From: Dipteris shenzhenensis
Taxonomy: Eukaryota; Polypodiophyta; Polypodiopsida; Gleicheniales
NCBI GenBank assembly: GCA_047967505.1
Contig: CM106539.1
DNA length: 64,000 nt
Direction: 5' to 3' (one strand)
This document shows, in pieces, positions 42,901 to 53,679 of this stretch (positions within the stretch are counted from its first letter, which is position 1; each line of letters begins with the position of its first letter). The notes beneath the pieces were generated by a model. The model searched no databases. It was not told the origin of the DNA and saw only the letters and a program-made list of their open reading frames with translations. Made by a program: the position numbers and the translations under genes.

Positions 42901-43819
42901 AGGGAAAAATCTTTTGGCGAGCTTTTTAATGTGAGCTTTTTTACCATTTCCTTTGTTTTTGCGAGCTTTTTTTAGAAATCCATACATGTTCTTGTTATAA
43001 GAAAGCTGGGGAGGTTAGAAAGAGGGGGAGAGGATATAGGATATGTTCATTTTCATAGCATGTGGAAGGGGTGGAAGAGTGTATCCTATGCACAAGGGGG
43101 GGGGCGGATATGAGTGGCAGTAGGAGGCAAAAAATTATGGAAGATATGTCCATATTTAAAGTAGAAGGGAGGAACTATGGGAGATATGTTCTTTTTAAAA
43201 GTGTATAATTTGAAACTTTTGACCTCATATTTGGATTCCTCGTCGAATTCCGGTCATTTTGAGTACCAACATGACCATATTCTGATAAAAATTGGAAAAA
43301 TGGTGTTTTTGTCATTTTGGCCTGTTTTGGGCCTGTTTTGAGTCTGCGCTAGAGGTCAAATCTATCAAATTATACACTTTGAAAATGAACAAATTTCCCT
43401 TATGCTCTCCCTTCCCCTTTACATTTAGGAGATGAACATAAGTTTCACATTCCTCATCCTCGCTCTCCCTTCCCCTTTACATTTAGGAGATGAACATAAG
43501 TTTCACATTCCTCATCCTCTCTCTCCTCCTTGCACTCCTCTTTGCATACCTTATAAGTTCCCTCTCTAACTATGATAATGAATATATGTTCCAACTCCCC
43601 TCCCCTCCCTTCTCCATGCGACCATCCCTCCCCTTTTCCTTTATCTCCCCTCTCCCCCCTCTCTCCTCTTAACTGCAACCATAACCCAAACTTTCCACCC
43701 ACCCCACTCCATGAAACCCCCCCTCCCCCTCTCTCTCTCTCAGGTGAATGAAAAGCTCACAATATTCATGAAAATTGAAAAAAAGCTCATGACAAAAAGC
43801 TCACCAAAAAATCACACCC
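42901..43819. mobile_element. Non-autonomous hAT-like element (919 bp)
   Basis: Imperfect terminal inverted repeats: the left end is AGGGAAAAATCTTTTGGCG, and the right end (reverse complement) is GGGTGTGATTTTTTGGTG. Both are followed by AGCTTTTT and TGAGCTTTTTT. The left side has three GAGCTTTTT words and the right side three AAAAGCTCA words, giving matching sub-terminal repeats. Flanked by TGTGAACC. Contains a 58-bp tandem duplication (43404-43519) but no transposase. A hAT transposase gene lies 360 bp to the right, but terminal sequences of that element are unknown, so a mobiliser relationship is only possible. Confidence 0.8.
43404..43519 (+). repeat. 58-bp tandem duplication inside the hAT-like element
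   Basis: GCTCTCCCTTCCCCTTTAC at 43404 recurs at 43462 and the copies are virtually identical through ACATTCCTCATCCTC. Confidence 0.9.
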
Positions 43820-43827
43820 TGTGAACC

Positions 43828-44175
43828 AGGGATGTTTTTATCGAAGGTATAGAAATATATTATTATAATATACTGGCAAAATTTTTCATAAATTATTTTT
43901 AAAAGTTTCAAAGAATTGGCGAATTATATCTTTTGTTATAATTTTTGTTTCAAAACTTGGCTAAATATTCTAGGACATTTAAAAAACTTTCAATTTTTAC
44001 AAATATATTAAAAACTAGTTATATTAAAAACTCTGTCTTTTCTGTTTTACATAATTTCAAAATACATGAAATAGCTAGCATTTAGGATACTGTAGAGTAT
44101 GCAAAACATAAAATTGGTTAAGGATAATGAATATCCTTCAAATCCAATGGGGGAAGAAAATTCTCAAAGTCTAGT
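43828..44175. other. AT-rich spacer left of the hAT transposase
   Basis: Very AT-rich, no gene. It begins AGGGATGTTTTTATCG, which read with the preceding C gives CAGGGATG, the sort of end hAT elements have; no matching end was found to the right of the transposase. Confidence 0.4.
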
Positions 44176-46809
44176 TTAAATAGTCCAAAAAAGATAATTA
44201 TAGCCTTTTCTTTTACAGCTTGACTTCCAGAGTGCTAATGCTCTATCATACAGAAATCTACTAACATCATAAGAATAAGAATATAATTTCAAGCTAAGAT
44301 CTAAGTTATCATCTAGCTTATTATGAAGCTTATTTTTCAAGTAACCGAGAGTACTAAAACACCTTTCATCCTCAACTAAGCCAAGAATAGAGGTTTGACA
44401 TAAATTTGCAAGCTTAAAGTACTCAGAAATGTTATCTTGTAGGAATGTACTGCGAGAGAGCTCGTTCCAAAGCCAAACCATCGAACCTTGCATTTGAACA
44501 TTTTCCATTAAATTACTTTGCTGGTGCATGACTTCTCCAAAAAGGGAAGACTGTGAATAAAGCTTTCCAAAATCCAACAAACCATCTGCTTTGATATTTT
44601 CATAAGATCCATTGACCCAAAAATGTGGAAATAGGATGGTAAATGCTTCCATTAGGTCATTTTGTGGAAACCTACTTCTAATCTCATCTACCACTGCACT
44701 TGCAACTTCACTAAGGGCATTTTTCACCGTTTGTACTTTCTTTAAAAAAGCCTCTTTTTTAATGTATTGTAGTCTTTTGTGTCGTTTGTTTTCTCTTGTC
44801 ATCCTGAAAATCCGATTGTTTGCACGAAGGCAAACATATCCTTCCTGGTCACATGTTAAAAGTGAGGAATCCCCATCTAGGTCTATTAAACTTTTCCAAT
44901 CTTTGAACAATTTCTCGTCTTGAAAACTGGAGCTTGACTTCTTATCGTATACTGTTGTTATACTCAAATTAGTGAGTTTTATTACCTTGACATATTCATT
45001 GATATAAATATCCTTCGATTGCAACATATTACTCAACATATTCATTTTGTCTAAAAATGGAATAATTCCACACAATCCCAATATCGAATGTATGTTGGTC
45101 AGTTTATGATACAAAATATCTGCCTTTTCAACCTCTTCTTCTACCTCCATGTGCATTAAATAGACCAAAGTCTTGTATTCATCCCATAATCTTTTCACTG
45201 GCTGAACCAAAGATATCCATCTAGTATCCACATTTTTCAAAATCTTCCTCCCTTTTGTACCCACTGCTTCTGCAATAACTCTAAATTGATTGTATCTTTT
45301 TGGACTCTTGCAAAAGTAAGAGTAGCTTTTTTTAACCAATGTCTCGATTCGTTGTACTGATGGAAATGTGGACACAACTTTGTAAGCTAGATTTGTGTGA
45401 TGAGCCATACAATGTATCCCAACACAATAAGGAGCATATTTTGTTTCTATTTGTACAGAGACACCATTCCGACAACCTTGCAAGACTAAAGCACCATCAC
45501 ATGCAAAACAAACAAGTTTCTTGACCATCTCAGACTCTGTCACACCTCCATACTCTTTTAAAGCTTGGATCAAAACTTGCACTAAGTTATTAGCATTGGA
45601 TTCTGAATCAAGTTTGTGTACATGTAAAAAATATGGTTTTCTCTTATTGTTTTCCACCATGTACAAATGCATTCCCAACCACGATGTAGTATCCACAGCT
45701 GTGTACTCATCCAATGACACAGAAAAAAAGTCTGCAAGTTTTAAAGTCTCCTTTAAATCATCAATTATGACTTGGTTCATGTGGTTAGCCATATCTGTTG
45801 CACTACTCCTTGACCAATGCATGCTTGCCAAATTAGGAACATCAAAAAATTGAAGATATGATTGGTAACCCAAGAAGTCTATCAGTGAGTGGCCTTGCTT
45901 CAATATTTGCATGATAGTTGAGAATTGCACTATCTTTTCTCTATCAACCTGATCATCGATACATTCCCAATGATTTTTCAATGATCCTTCACTTTTATTT
46001 CTGCTAGACTCTTGTGCAAGCAAGAACTTATTGTACTCAATCTCATTTTTTAAGTGGCGGTTATTTTCCTTGTCCCATTCTTTGATCACTTTCTTTTCAT
46101 TACTTGTATCTTATACAGTCTTGTAAACCTTCCTACAATGCTTCTCAATTGTATCAATCTTCAATTGTAACCGTGCCTCCTTTTTCCTTGCCCATGTGCA
46201 TATTTTACAAATGGCCCACTTTGGTGCATCCCCAGTGTCCACTTGTTCTACGTCTAACCAAGGATATTTGGCTACCCAATCTTCTTGAAAATTCCTACGA
46301 ATATCCCAAGCTCTCTTTCTCTTCCGCTTACTTGAAGAGTTGCAACCTTGTGATGCATTATCAATGGCTTCTTCAGTTGGTGTTGACATTGATGATACTG
46401 TTTCTGACATTTTTCCACTTTCCAATCCAGTTAAATCCACTACCTCATTATTTGTCAATGATGTGCTAGCTGATGAATTTTCAATTCCAATTGCATTCCC
46501 TTGATTACAGTTTTGTGATCCTATCTTCCCTGCGTCCAAGACTTGAAAACTCAAATCCCTGTTAAAACTATCATCGTTAAGTAGTGATCTAGAACATTGA
46601 TTTCTAGCATGATGCATTGTGCCCGGAGCATGTTCAGGAGTCCCATAAATTGCTTCATGATTCATGGATGATGAACTTGAGAGTAAATTCTCTGGTGTAC
46701 TTGATGTTGTAGACATGTTTATATTAGTGCCCAATGATGTAGAAGGTAATAAGAAAGATGTCATTTTTGTATTTTTCTCTAGAGCTTGAACTTTCTTCTT
46801 TCTTCCCAT
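44176..46809 (-). pseudogene. hAT-superfamily transposase (BED finger + RNase H-like + dimerisation), one in-frame stop
   Basis: A single minus-strand frame of about 877 codons runs from ATG at 46809 to a stop at 44176, broken only by TAA at 46113-46111. N-terminal 232 residues: low-complexity S/T-rich part, KRKRKRAWDIRR basic patch and a BED finger CKICTW...EKHC. C-terminal 637 residues: LADFFSVSLDEYTAVDTTSW, FACDGALVLQG, VGIHCMAHHTNLAY, VDTRWISLVQPV and the dimerisation domain GLVEDERCFSTLGYLKNKLHNKL. The family is that of hAT proteins with DUF4371-like cores. Cut-and-paste transposition is the role. The stop could be bypassed only by readthrough; reinitiation at the next Met would lose the BED finger. 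Confidence 0.85.
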
Positions 46810-47065
46810 GATAAGTACCTGTTTAAAAAATTATGTCTTTATTAGTTGAGCATAAAATAGAACATAATTTCTTTTCTCTAAACACATGCTGAAAAAATAG
46901 CATAATAATTCTTAATTTTATAAAATTATGTGCACTTCAAGTGTGTTGCAAATCAAGTATAACACACCTTCCAAGAGAAGAAATACTTTAATTTATTTTC
47001 ATACAAATCTACTATATGAATACAAAATGAATATAAGTCCACCACATGAATACAACAACAAGATA
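46810..47065. other. AT-rich region upstream of the hAT transposase
   Basis: It would hold the promoter of the minus-strand hAT gene. No clear TATA or terminal repeat stands out. Confidence 0.35.
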
Positions 47066-47235
47066 TTGCTAGCTTCAAAGCAACATTCATCTCATCAAGG
47101 GGCTGCATTGTTAGACTTGCATTACATCCAAAGCAACATTTAAAGGTAGACTGAGTATATTTTCTATGTTGCTAGCTTCAAAGCAACATTCATCTCATCA
47201 AGGGGTCACATTGCTAGACTTGCATTACATCCAAA
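47066..47235 (+). repeat. Direct repeat, about 68 bp at 103-bp spacing
   Basis: TTGCTAGCTTCAAAGCAACA at 47066 recurs at 47169, with CATCTCATCAAGGGG and AGACTTGCATTACATCC in both. The second copy overlaps the 3' end of the kinase-like frame, so the end of that gene may have been altered by the duplication. Confidence 0.85.
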
Positions 47236-48824
47236 TGTTGATAGGATTCTATAGGTATCCATAAGTGCTATTCTCTCTAAAGAATTCTCAGTCATCATCT
47301 TTTCAAAGGCATGTCTTTTAATACACTTTAATAGTGCACTATCAGGCATGTGGCGAGACTGTTCAAAATACCCAATTGCATCTTCCCAAAACTGTATAAT
47401 CTCTGAATTATCCATCCTAATGCATATATGTCTGACTGAGGGCTATACACACCTCTCCTAGAAAAACATTGAAGCTCAAGTGCAAACCACTTCTTTCGGG
47501 CATGCTCTTGCTCTTTCTTATGCTTCCTTTGTGTAAATTGTTGGTCAGTCTCTAGAGGTGTCTTCTTCATATCCTTAAAGGCTTTTCTAGTCTCTGAAGA
47601 AACTAGTGCCATCCCCCAATCAATTATGCCAACTCTACATGCACCATTTGCTGTGAAATCTAACAAAATGTTACTAGGATGTAAGTCTGTATGAATCCAC
47701 TGACCCTTATGTAACCTTGCTAGTCCAGCAATGAGTGCATGTATAATGTGGTGCACATTTGAACTAAAGTAGTTAATTTGCTCTATTTGCTCCCTTGTGC
47801 ATACATCTTCCAATGTTCCTTGTGCCCTTGCCTTCGTTTCTTTGCCTCTTTTTAGGACTATGTCAACATAGCACCTAAACCTGCCTTGCTCATATGGTAA
47901 AGTTCTCATGAAGTCCATCAAGCTACCACCATTAAAATATGGTGTGATAGTCCATAAGGGCTCTTCTGGAGTTGTTGCAATAACACGAACAAGCACAGGA
48001 TGCCGAATTTGCATTTGTGCCTCCTTCCTTGCCTCTCGTGTACGATCCCCTATGTCACCCTTATATTGCTTTCCAGCATAGCATATATGCTGTAATAATC
48101 CTGGAGCACCTGTGAGTTGTACTTTGTAGACAAATCCATATGTGCCAGAACCTATCTTTTCACCAACTTGGATCTCATTTTCAGTTATGTACATCATGAA
48201 GGACACATTGCTTATATGACTTGCTTTAATCTGTAGCTTTTGAGAATCACTACCTTGTACTTCTCGTGTTTTTCTATTCAAAATCCTTGCACTTTCTTCT
48301 CCTTTTGCTACTTCCTCCGCCCTTCCGAAAGCAATTGCTGACTTTTTCTCCCAACTTACAGCTAGTATGGTTTTTACATCCGACTTTATAACCTTTGTCT
48401 TATTTTTAGCGCAAAAGGAATTCCATAAATGCATCTTTTCCTCATTAATATCATTTGCAAATGTTGGGTTCCTTGCGCATGCTTCATTAAACCGGGCCAA
48501 GACATTCCCAATCTTGCTCTCTACCCATAGCATAACATCAATGTCCCATTTTGTGATCCCTACAAGGTGTTTCCTATTAGGATCTAGTTCTACTTGACGC
48601 CTTGTATTCAAAACAACTTTATACTTTAGAGTATGCAATCTAGAAGTGCTTTCTATGGTCATCTCCATCTCCTTTGCACTCATGTTATTTATCTCTGCAA
48701 GAAGCTCATCTCGAAGGACTTGATTGACATACTTCCGCTGTCCTTTAGATAACTCAAAATCAATCGCCTTATGCTTAGATCCTTCCATCCCTAAACCATA
48801 TGTAGGATCAAAACAAAAGAGCAT
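47206..48824 (-). pseudogene. Protein-kinase-like gene with HTD and DWG motifs; frameshift near its 3' end
   Basis: The minus frame 48824-47328 gives 498 residues (Met 1 or Met 13 as start). The first ~215 are charged and helical, unknown. The kinase domain follows: glycine loop GSGTYGFVYK (225-234), lysine in CYAGKQYKG (252), a 30-residue basic insert (KRGKETKARAQ), LHKGQWIHTDLHPSNILLD (catalytic Asp 380, Asn 385), IIDWG (402-404, in place of DFG) and GVYSPQSDIYALGWII (458-473). No APE is visible. After residue ~473 a +1 shift gives a better continuation (47415-47206: QFWEDAIGYFEQSRHMPDSALLKCIK), suggesting a frameshift or unrecognised intron. Key residues are present, so it may descend from an active kinase. 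No transposon motif; upstream lies a tandem array. Confidence 0.65.
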
Positions 48825-48904
48825 TAAAAAATAGTTCTAAATCTAAGAAATGGAACAACTTTATCATAGCCCACCATACATGAAATTGATATCAACTTAT
48901 TAAA

Positions 48905-50947
48905 AAAAGAATAATCACATCACATCATGCATACCAAACAATAATGCTAGCTACATATTCACAACGGAAACTTTTAAAAAATAAATAAGCATATATTTTT
49001 GCCAGTTGTCAGCTACAACTAAGGAACTTGGTCCTAGGTCATGGTGCCTCTTAGCCCCCTACCTTGTGAGCGCAGGAACCAGACACCACTTCCTGAACCA
49101 AGCCCTTATTTCATGTTTGAAATCATAATACTACACTACATAAAGCATGCCAAACCAATTTCAACTTACTCTATACAATGCACCAATAAATACATTAAAA
49201 AATAAAGAGCACATCACAGGCAATGATGCATATGCATATTCACAACAGAAACTTTTAAAAAATATATAAGCATACATTTCTTTAGCTTGTCAACTAGATC
49301 TAAGAAACTTGGTCCTAGGTCATGGTGCCTCTTAGCCCCCTGCCTTGTGAGCATAGGAACCAGACACCACTTCCTGAACCAAGCCCTTATTTCATGTTTG
49401 AAATCATAATACTACACTACATAAGCATACATTTCTTTAGCTTGTCAACTAGATCTAAGAAACTTGGTCCTAGGTTGTGGTGCCTCTTAGCCCCTGCCTT
49501 GTGAGTGTAGGAACTAGACACCACTTCCTGAACCAAGCCCTTATTTCATGTTTGAAATCATAATACTACACTACATAAGCATACATTTCTTCAGCTTGTC
49601 AACTAGATCTAAGAAACTAGGTCCTAGGTCGTGGTGCCTCTTAGCCCCCTACCTTGTGAGCACAGGAACCAGACACCACTTCTTGAACCAAGCCCTTATT
49701 TCATGTTTGAAATCATAATACTACACTACATAAAGCATGCCAAACCAATTTCAACTTACTCTATACAATGCACCAATAAATACATTAAAAAAGAAAGAGC
49801 ACATCACAGGCAATGATGCATATGCATATTCACAACAGAAACTTTTAAAAAATATATAAGCATACATTTCTTCAGCTTGTCAACTAGATCTAAGAAACTT
49901 GGTCCTAGGTCATGGTGCCTCTTAGCCCCCTGCCTTGTGAGCGCAGGAACCAGACACCACTTCCTGAACCAAGCCCTTATTTCATGTTTGAAATCATAAT
50001 ACTACACTACATAAGCATACATTTCTTCAGCTTGTCAACTAGATCTAAGAAACTTGGTCCTAGGTCGTGGTGCCTCTTAGCCCCCTGCCTTGTGAGCGTA
50101 GGAACCAGACACCACTTCCTGAACCAAGCCCTTATTTCATGTTTGAAATCATAATACTACACTACATAAGCATACATTTCTTTAGCTTGTTAACTAGATC
50201 TAAGAAACTTGGTCCTAGGTCGTGGTGCCTCTTAGCCCCCTGCCTTATGAGCGCAGGAACTAGACACCACTTCCTGAACCAAGCCCTTATTTCATGTTTG
50301 AAATCATATAACTACACTGCATAAAGCATGCCAAACCAATTTCAACTTACTCTATACAATGCACCAATAAATACATTAAAAAAGAAAGAGCACATCATAG
50401 ACAATGATGCATATGCATATTCACAACAGAATCTTTTAAAAAATATATAAGCATACATTTCTTTAGCTTGTTAACTAGATCTAAGAAACTTGGTCCTAGG
50501 TCGTGGTGCCTCGTAGCCCCCTACCTTGTGAGCGCAGGAACCAGACACCACTTCCTGAACCAAGCCCTTATTTCATGTTTGAAATCATAATACTACACTA
50601 CATAAAGCATGCCAAACCAATTTCAACTTACTCTATACAATGCACCAATAAATACATTAAAAAAGAAAGAGCACATCACAGACAATGATGCATATGCATA
50701 TTCACAACAGAAACTTTTAAAAAATATATAAGCATACATTTCTTCAGCTTGTCGACTAGATCTAAGAAACTTGGTCCTAGGTCGTGGTGCCTCTTAGCCC
50801 CCTGCCTTGTGAGCGCACGAACCAGACACCACTTCTTGAACCAAGCCCTTATTTCATGTTTGAAATCATAATACTACACTACATAAAGCATGCCAAACTA
50901 ATTTTAACTTACTCTATACAATGCACCAATAAATACATTAAAAAAGA
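48905..50947. repeat. Higher-order tandem array of 281-bp and 155-bp units
   Basis: The marker GGTCCTAGGT starts at 49030, 49311, 49466, 49620, 49901, 50056, 50211, 50492 and 50773. Spacings are 281, 155, 154, 281, 155, 155, 281 and 281. The long unit is the short one plus about 126 bp (CATGCCAAACCAATT... to ...AAAAATATATAA) inserted at the same point. Copies are about 95% alike. The first (48905-49030) and last (to 50947) are partial. Open frames beginning MVPLSPLPCE repeat with the array and are not proteins. Confidence 0.95.
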
Positions 50948-52501
50948 CTTGCTACCCATGTGGCAGCAGATCTGCTGCCTATATGTCAGCCTTAATTCTT
51001 TCCCTACTATAGTCAATCCTCTACAGCTAGTGGCTATGGTGTATGAAAGACCAAAATTCAAATAGACATAGATAAGGGTCTATTGGAAAAGGTTCCTCTT
51101 CATCAAAGACTACAGATTGAATTCCATTTTATGTCTTTAGAGGATGCTGCACGATGCTAGCTTATGCAGATGTATGCATTTATTCCTATGTACTTTAAGA
51201 GTGGCTACTTTTTGCAAGTAGTTTTTCTTGTTTCTTTTTTCTAGACTTCTGAGCATGTTGAGCAATGAAGGTGCTCCCTTCTACTCCAGATTTTAAGAAT
51301 CACATCTGGTAAGCTTCCTGCTTTATCATTAAGCTTTGCCATGGCTCACACACCTATTTCTTAAGGAAGGATAATGCCCATTCTTTCTAGGGAATGACAT
51401 GAATGTTATTGTGTATTACCCCCTTCATATGTCTGACAATGTTCTGTAGTATGTACGAAAGAGTTTGTATTTCTTTTATGCATAATGAGTTTGTATTTCT
51501 ACAAGCAGCCTACAACTATGCAGATGAAGAGAGAACATCACCAAGCTACAACGTAGATTAAGAGAGAATTTTGTCATCGTGTCTCTACAAATATGCAAAT
51601 TAATAGAGAACGTCATCATTGGAGGGTAGAGAAAAAACTTCAATCGCTAAGGGCATCCGTGAGCTTGTAGAACAAACCAAGAAAGAGGCAATGATCTGAG
51701 TTCTCACCAGATTTTGCCTGGCACAACCAACAACCAACAGTAGCTGATTTCAACACATCAACAGCCCCTAATCTCCCTCAAAGCTCGACCTGTTGGCAGC
51801 CACAAATTCAAATTTATGTATCTGAATACATCTTCAATGCACTGATCAGTACTTTGGAGACTACCAAGCAACTTTACATACACTACCACATAGAAACATA
51901 GCAACCCCAACACTTGGATTATACAGTGAATTAACGACTCAAAGAATCAAAGAACTAGCTCAAAAAAAAACACTAATCGGACGAGAAATCTACACATCTA
52001 AAATTAGAGGGAGAGATGCCTGAGTGGGATACTCACATATGAAAAATTGTGACGCTGCTAATCGAAAGATGCAGAAAAGATCATCACTGCTGGATCACGA
52101 GAGAGACAGAGAAGAAGGGTGCCGGCCCTTTTGCTGAGAGCATGATTCGGGCTGCATCGATCAACAGGGCGGTGATCAGTAGTGGATGGTTGATGGAGGG
52201 AGTCGATTGTCTGGATATATTATTATATCAAAAAGAAAAGCTCTGCGCAGTGCGGATTGTGCTCTCAATCAAAGGTGGTGTCAATGAAAGGTGGTGCATG
52301 ATCAAGTTAATGCCATAGGGAAACCTCGATGTACTACTATTGACATATAACATAATCCACAAAAGGAGATGCCAACAATGACTAAGTTTCGGTCTCGACA
52401 CACAGTAACGCAGGGAGCAGTGCACCCAATGAAGGCAATCTGAGAAATCCCTCAGTGCTTACTGCAGGAAATAATTGCAGAGGGGAAGCACAACAGTTGT
52501 T
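50948..52501. other. No recognised gene
   Basis: Unique sequence after the array. Frames are short; 52049-52318 (89 codons) shows no motif. GC content rises from about 52000, perhaps entering a genic region. Confidence 0.45.
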
Positions 52502-52666
52502 TCAGTCGATATTTTTCAAGCCGACGTCTAGACTATGTTGAGCAGCTTCGATGCCCTTAGTGTCAGTATCGATGCTGTTTCTTCCAAGCTCATCATGACG
52601 CTGGGCTTGAGGATCCATCAACCCCTCGTACTCAGATGTTTTGGGTTTACTAGTGCAACCACCCAT
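52502..52666 (-). CDS. Candidate small acylated protein (MGGC start), 54 codons, or first exon of a larger gene
   Basis: From ATG at 52666 the minus frame reads MGGCTSKPKTSEYEGL, then a polar stretch with DELGRNSIDTDTKGIEAAQ and ends at a stop at 52502. MG-G-C at the start is a consensus for N-myristoylation (Gly2) with palmitoylation (Cys4), which would put the product on the plasma membrane. A GTAAGC donor-like site lies 40 bp after the stop. I do not recognise the family. The frame is short and could be chance, but the acylation motif at its very start and the local GC rise argue for a gene. Confidence 0.35.
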   Translation of the reverse strand: MGGCTSKPKTSEYEGLMDPQAQRHDELGRNSIDTDTKGIEAAQHSLDVGLKNID

Positions 52667-53079
52667 GGTGCTCGTAGCCCGGTCCTTGGAGATGAACAAA
52701 ACAACGGTCACACGGTGTATGGTGTGATTCCCTGAGAGGGATTGTAGCAGCGCGAGCGAGGGAGGGGCGTAAAGGAGGATGCTTTGGTATTATGCTGTGT
52801 GGCTAACTCTCGTAATACGAATGTGTTCCTGCAGAAAATCGGCCATGTTGGAGGTTGGGCAACCCGGTGAACTCCCTCTCATGAGTGAGTTAATCTACAG
52901 TACCCTCTCGCAAGTCTCCTGTTCTCGAGCCTGCTCCTGGGATTGCTAACTTAGATTTGCCTCTGGAAGGGCCTAAAACTGATGCAGCGGTTGTGCAGAA
53001 TGATCCCAGAGTCGGTGGCAGTGGTTACAGGGACACCAGACGAGCGACCGTCATGAAAGGCTCTTTCAGATCCTAGCCA
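52667..53079. other. Unassigned, possible promoter/5' region
   Basis: Between two divergent candidate frames. No clear TATA box was seen. GC-richer than surroundings. Confidence 0.3.
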
Positions 53080-53679
53080 TTGACGAACGTCGATCCGAGG
53101 TTGAGCTGGGACTTGGGACGAGAGACCTTTGTCGCCATGGACCCCAACGATGGAGTCGCAACAGATTATCACCAACGAGAGAACTTTAGAAGCCACCTTG
53201 AAAAGCTCGGGGTTCTCGGTGAGACGACACGATGGGGTTGGCAGGTGGGGGGGAAGTCGATTCTGCACAATTGGAGAACTCCAAATTTTGTAGGTGACTT
53301 AGAGACCAAAGATTCTATAGCAAGAGAGAGCACTGGACAGCGAGAACCTGACTCTCCAAACATCATACGACATGGTCATAGCGGAAGAGATACAATGAGG
53401 ATGGGCCGAAATTGGTCTAGGCAGCAAGGTGCATTTGAAAGCCATGCTGAAGCAAAGAAAGTCGTCCCTTTCCTGGAAGACGCAAAGGATGCACGGAGAT
53501 CGACTAACAAGCAAACGAGTTATTCAAATGCAAGATCCTCGCAGGACTTCACTCCCCCGATTGATAGTACGACCCAGCGTCCACAAAACCCTCGAGAAGG
53601 AAAGCAGCGCTACAATGCAGATGAGCGAACTTCCGCCATCTGCAAACTTTTGGCACACAACGTAGCTACTAACTACTAA
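53080..53679 (+). CDS. Open frame of 199 codons, unknown
   Basis: Continuous plus frame beginning MTNVDPRLSWDLGRE, polar and charged, with many S, R, N and Q residues toward the end, and a stop at 53679. Two other frames are also open for shorter stretches, and no domain is recognised. Loose resemblance of RSHLEKLGVLGE to the start of RIN4/NOI proteins was considered and is too weak to use. It may be a real host exon, a decayed gene or chance in a GC-richer tract. Confidence 0.25.
   Translation: MTNVDPRLSWDLGRETFVAMDPNDGVATDYHQRENFRSHLEKLGVLGETTRWGWQVGGKSILHNWRTPNFVGDLETKDSIARESTGQREPDSPNIIRHGHSGRDTMRMGRNWSRQQGAFESHAEAKKVVPFLEDAKDARRSTNKQTSYSNARSSQDFTPPIDSTTQRPQNPREGKQRYNADERTSAICKLLAHNVATNY

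Noticed and set aside
43828-43845. CAGGGATG as the left terminus of the 44-47 kb hAT
   Set aside because: No matching inverted end or 8-bp duplication was found on the right; the C belongs to the TGTGAACC duplication of another element.
49322-50688. Several similar open frames beginning MVPLSPLPCE that look like a small protein family
   Set aside because: They are the same frame of the tandem array repeated; they change with unit type and have no start context or domain.
53080-53679. RIN4/NOI-like immune regulator
   Set aside because: Only a weak RSHLEKLG-like resemblance; the NOI tyrosine-phenylalanine core is missing.
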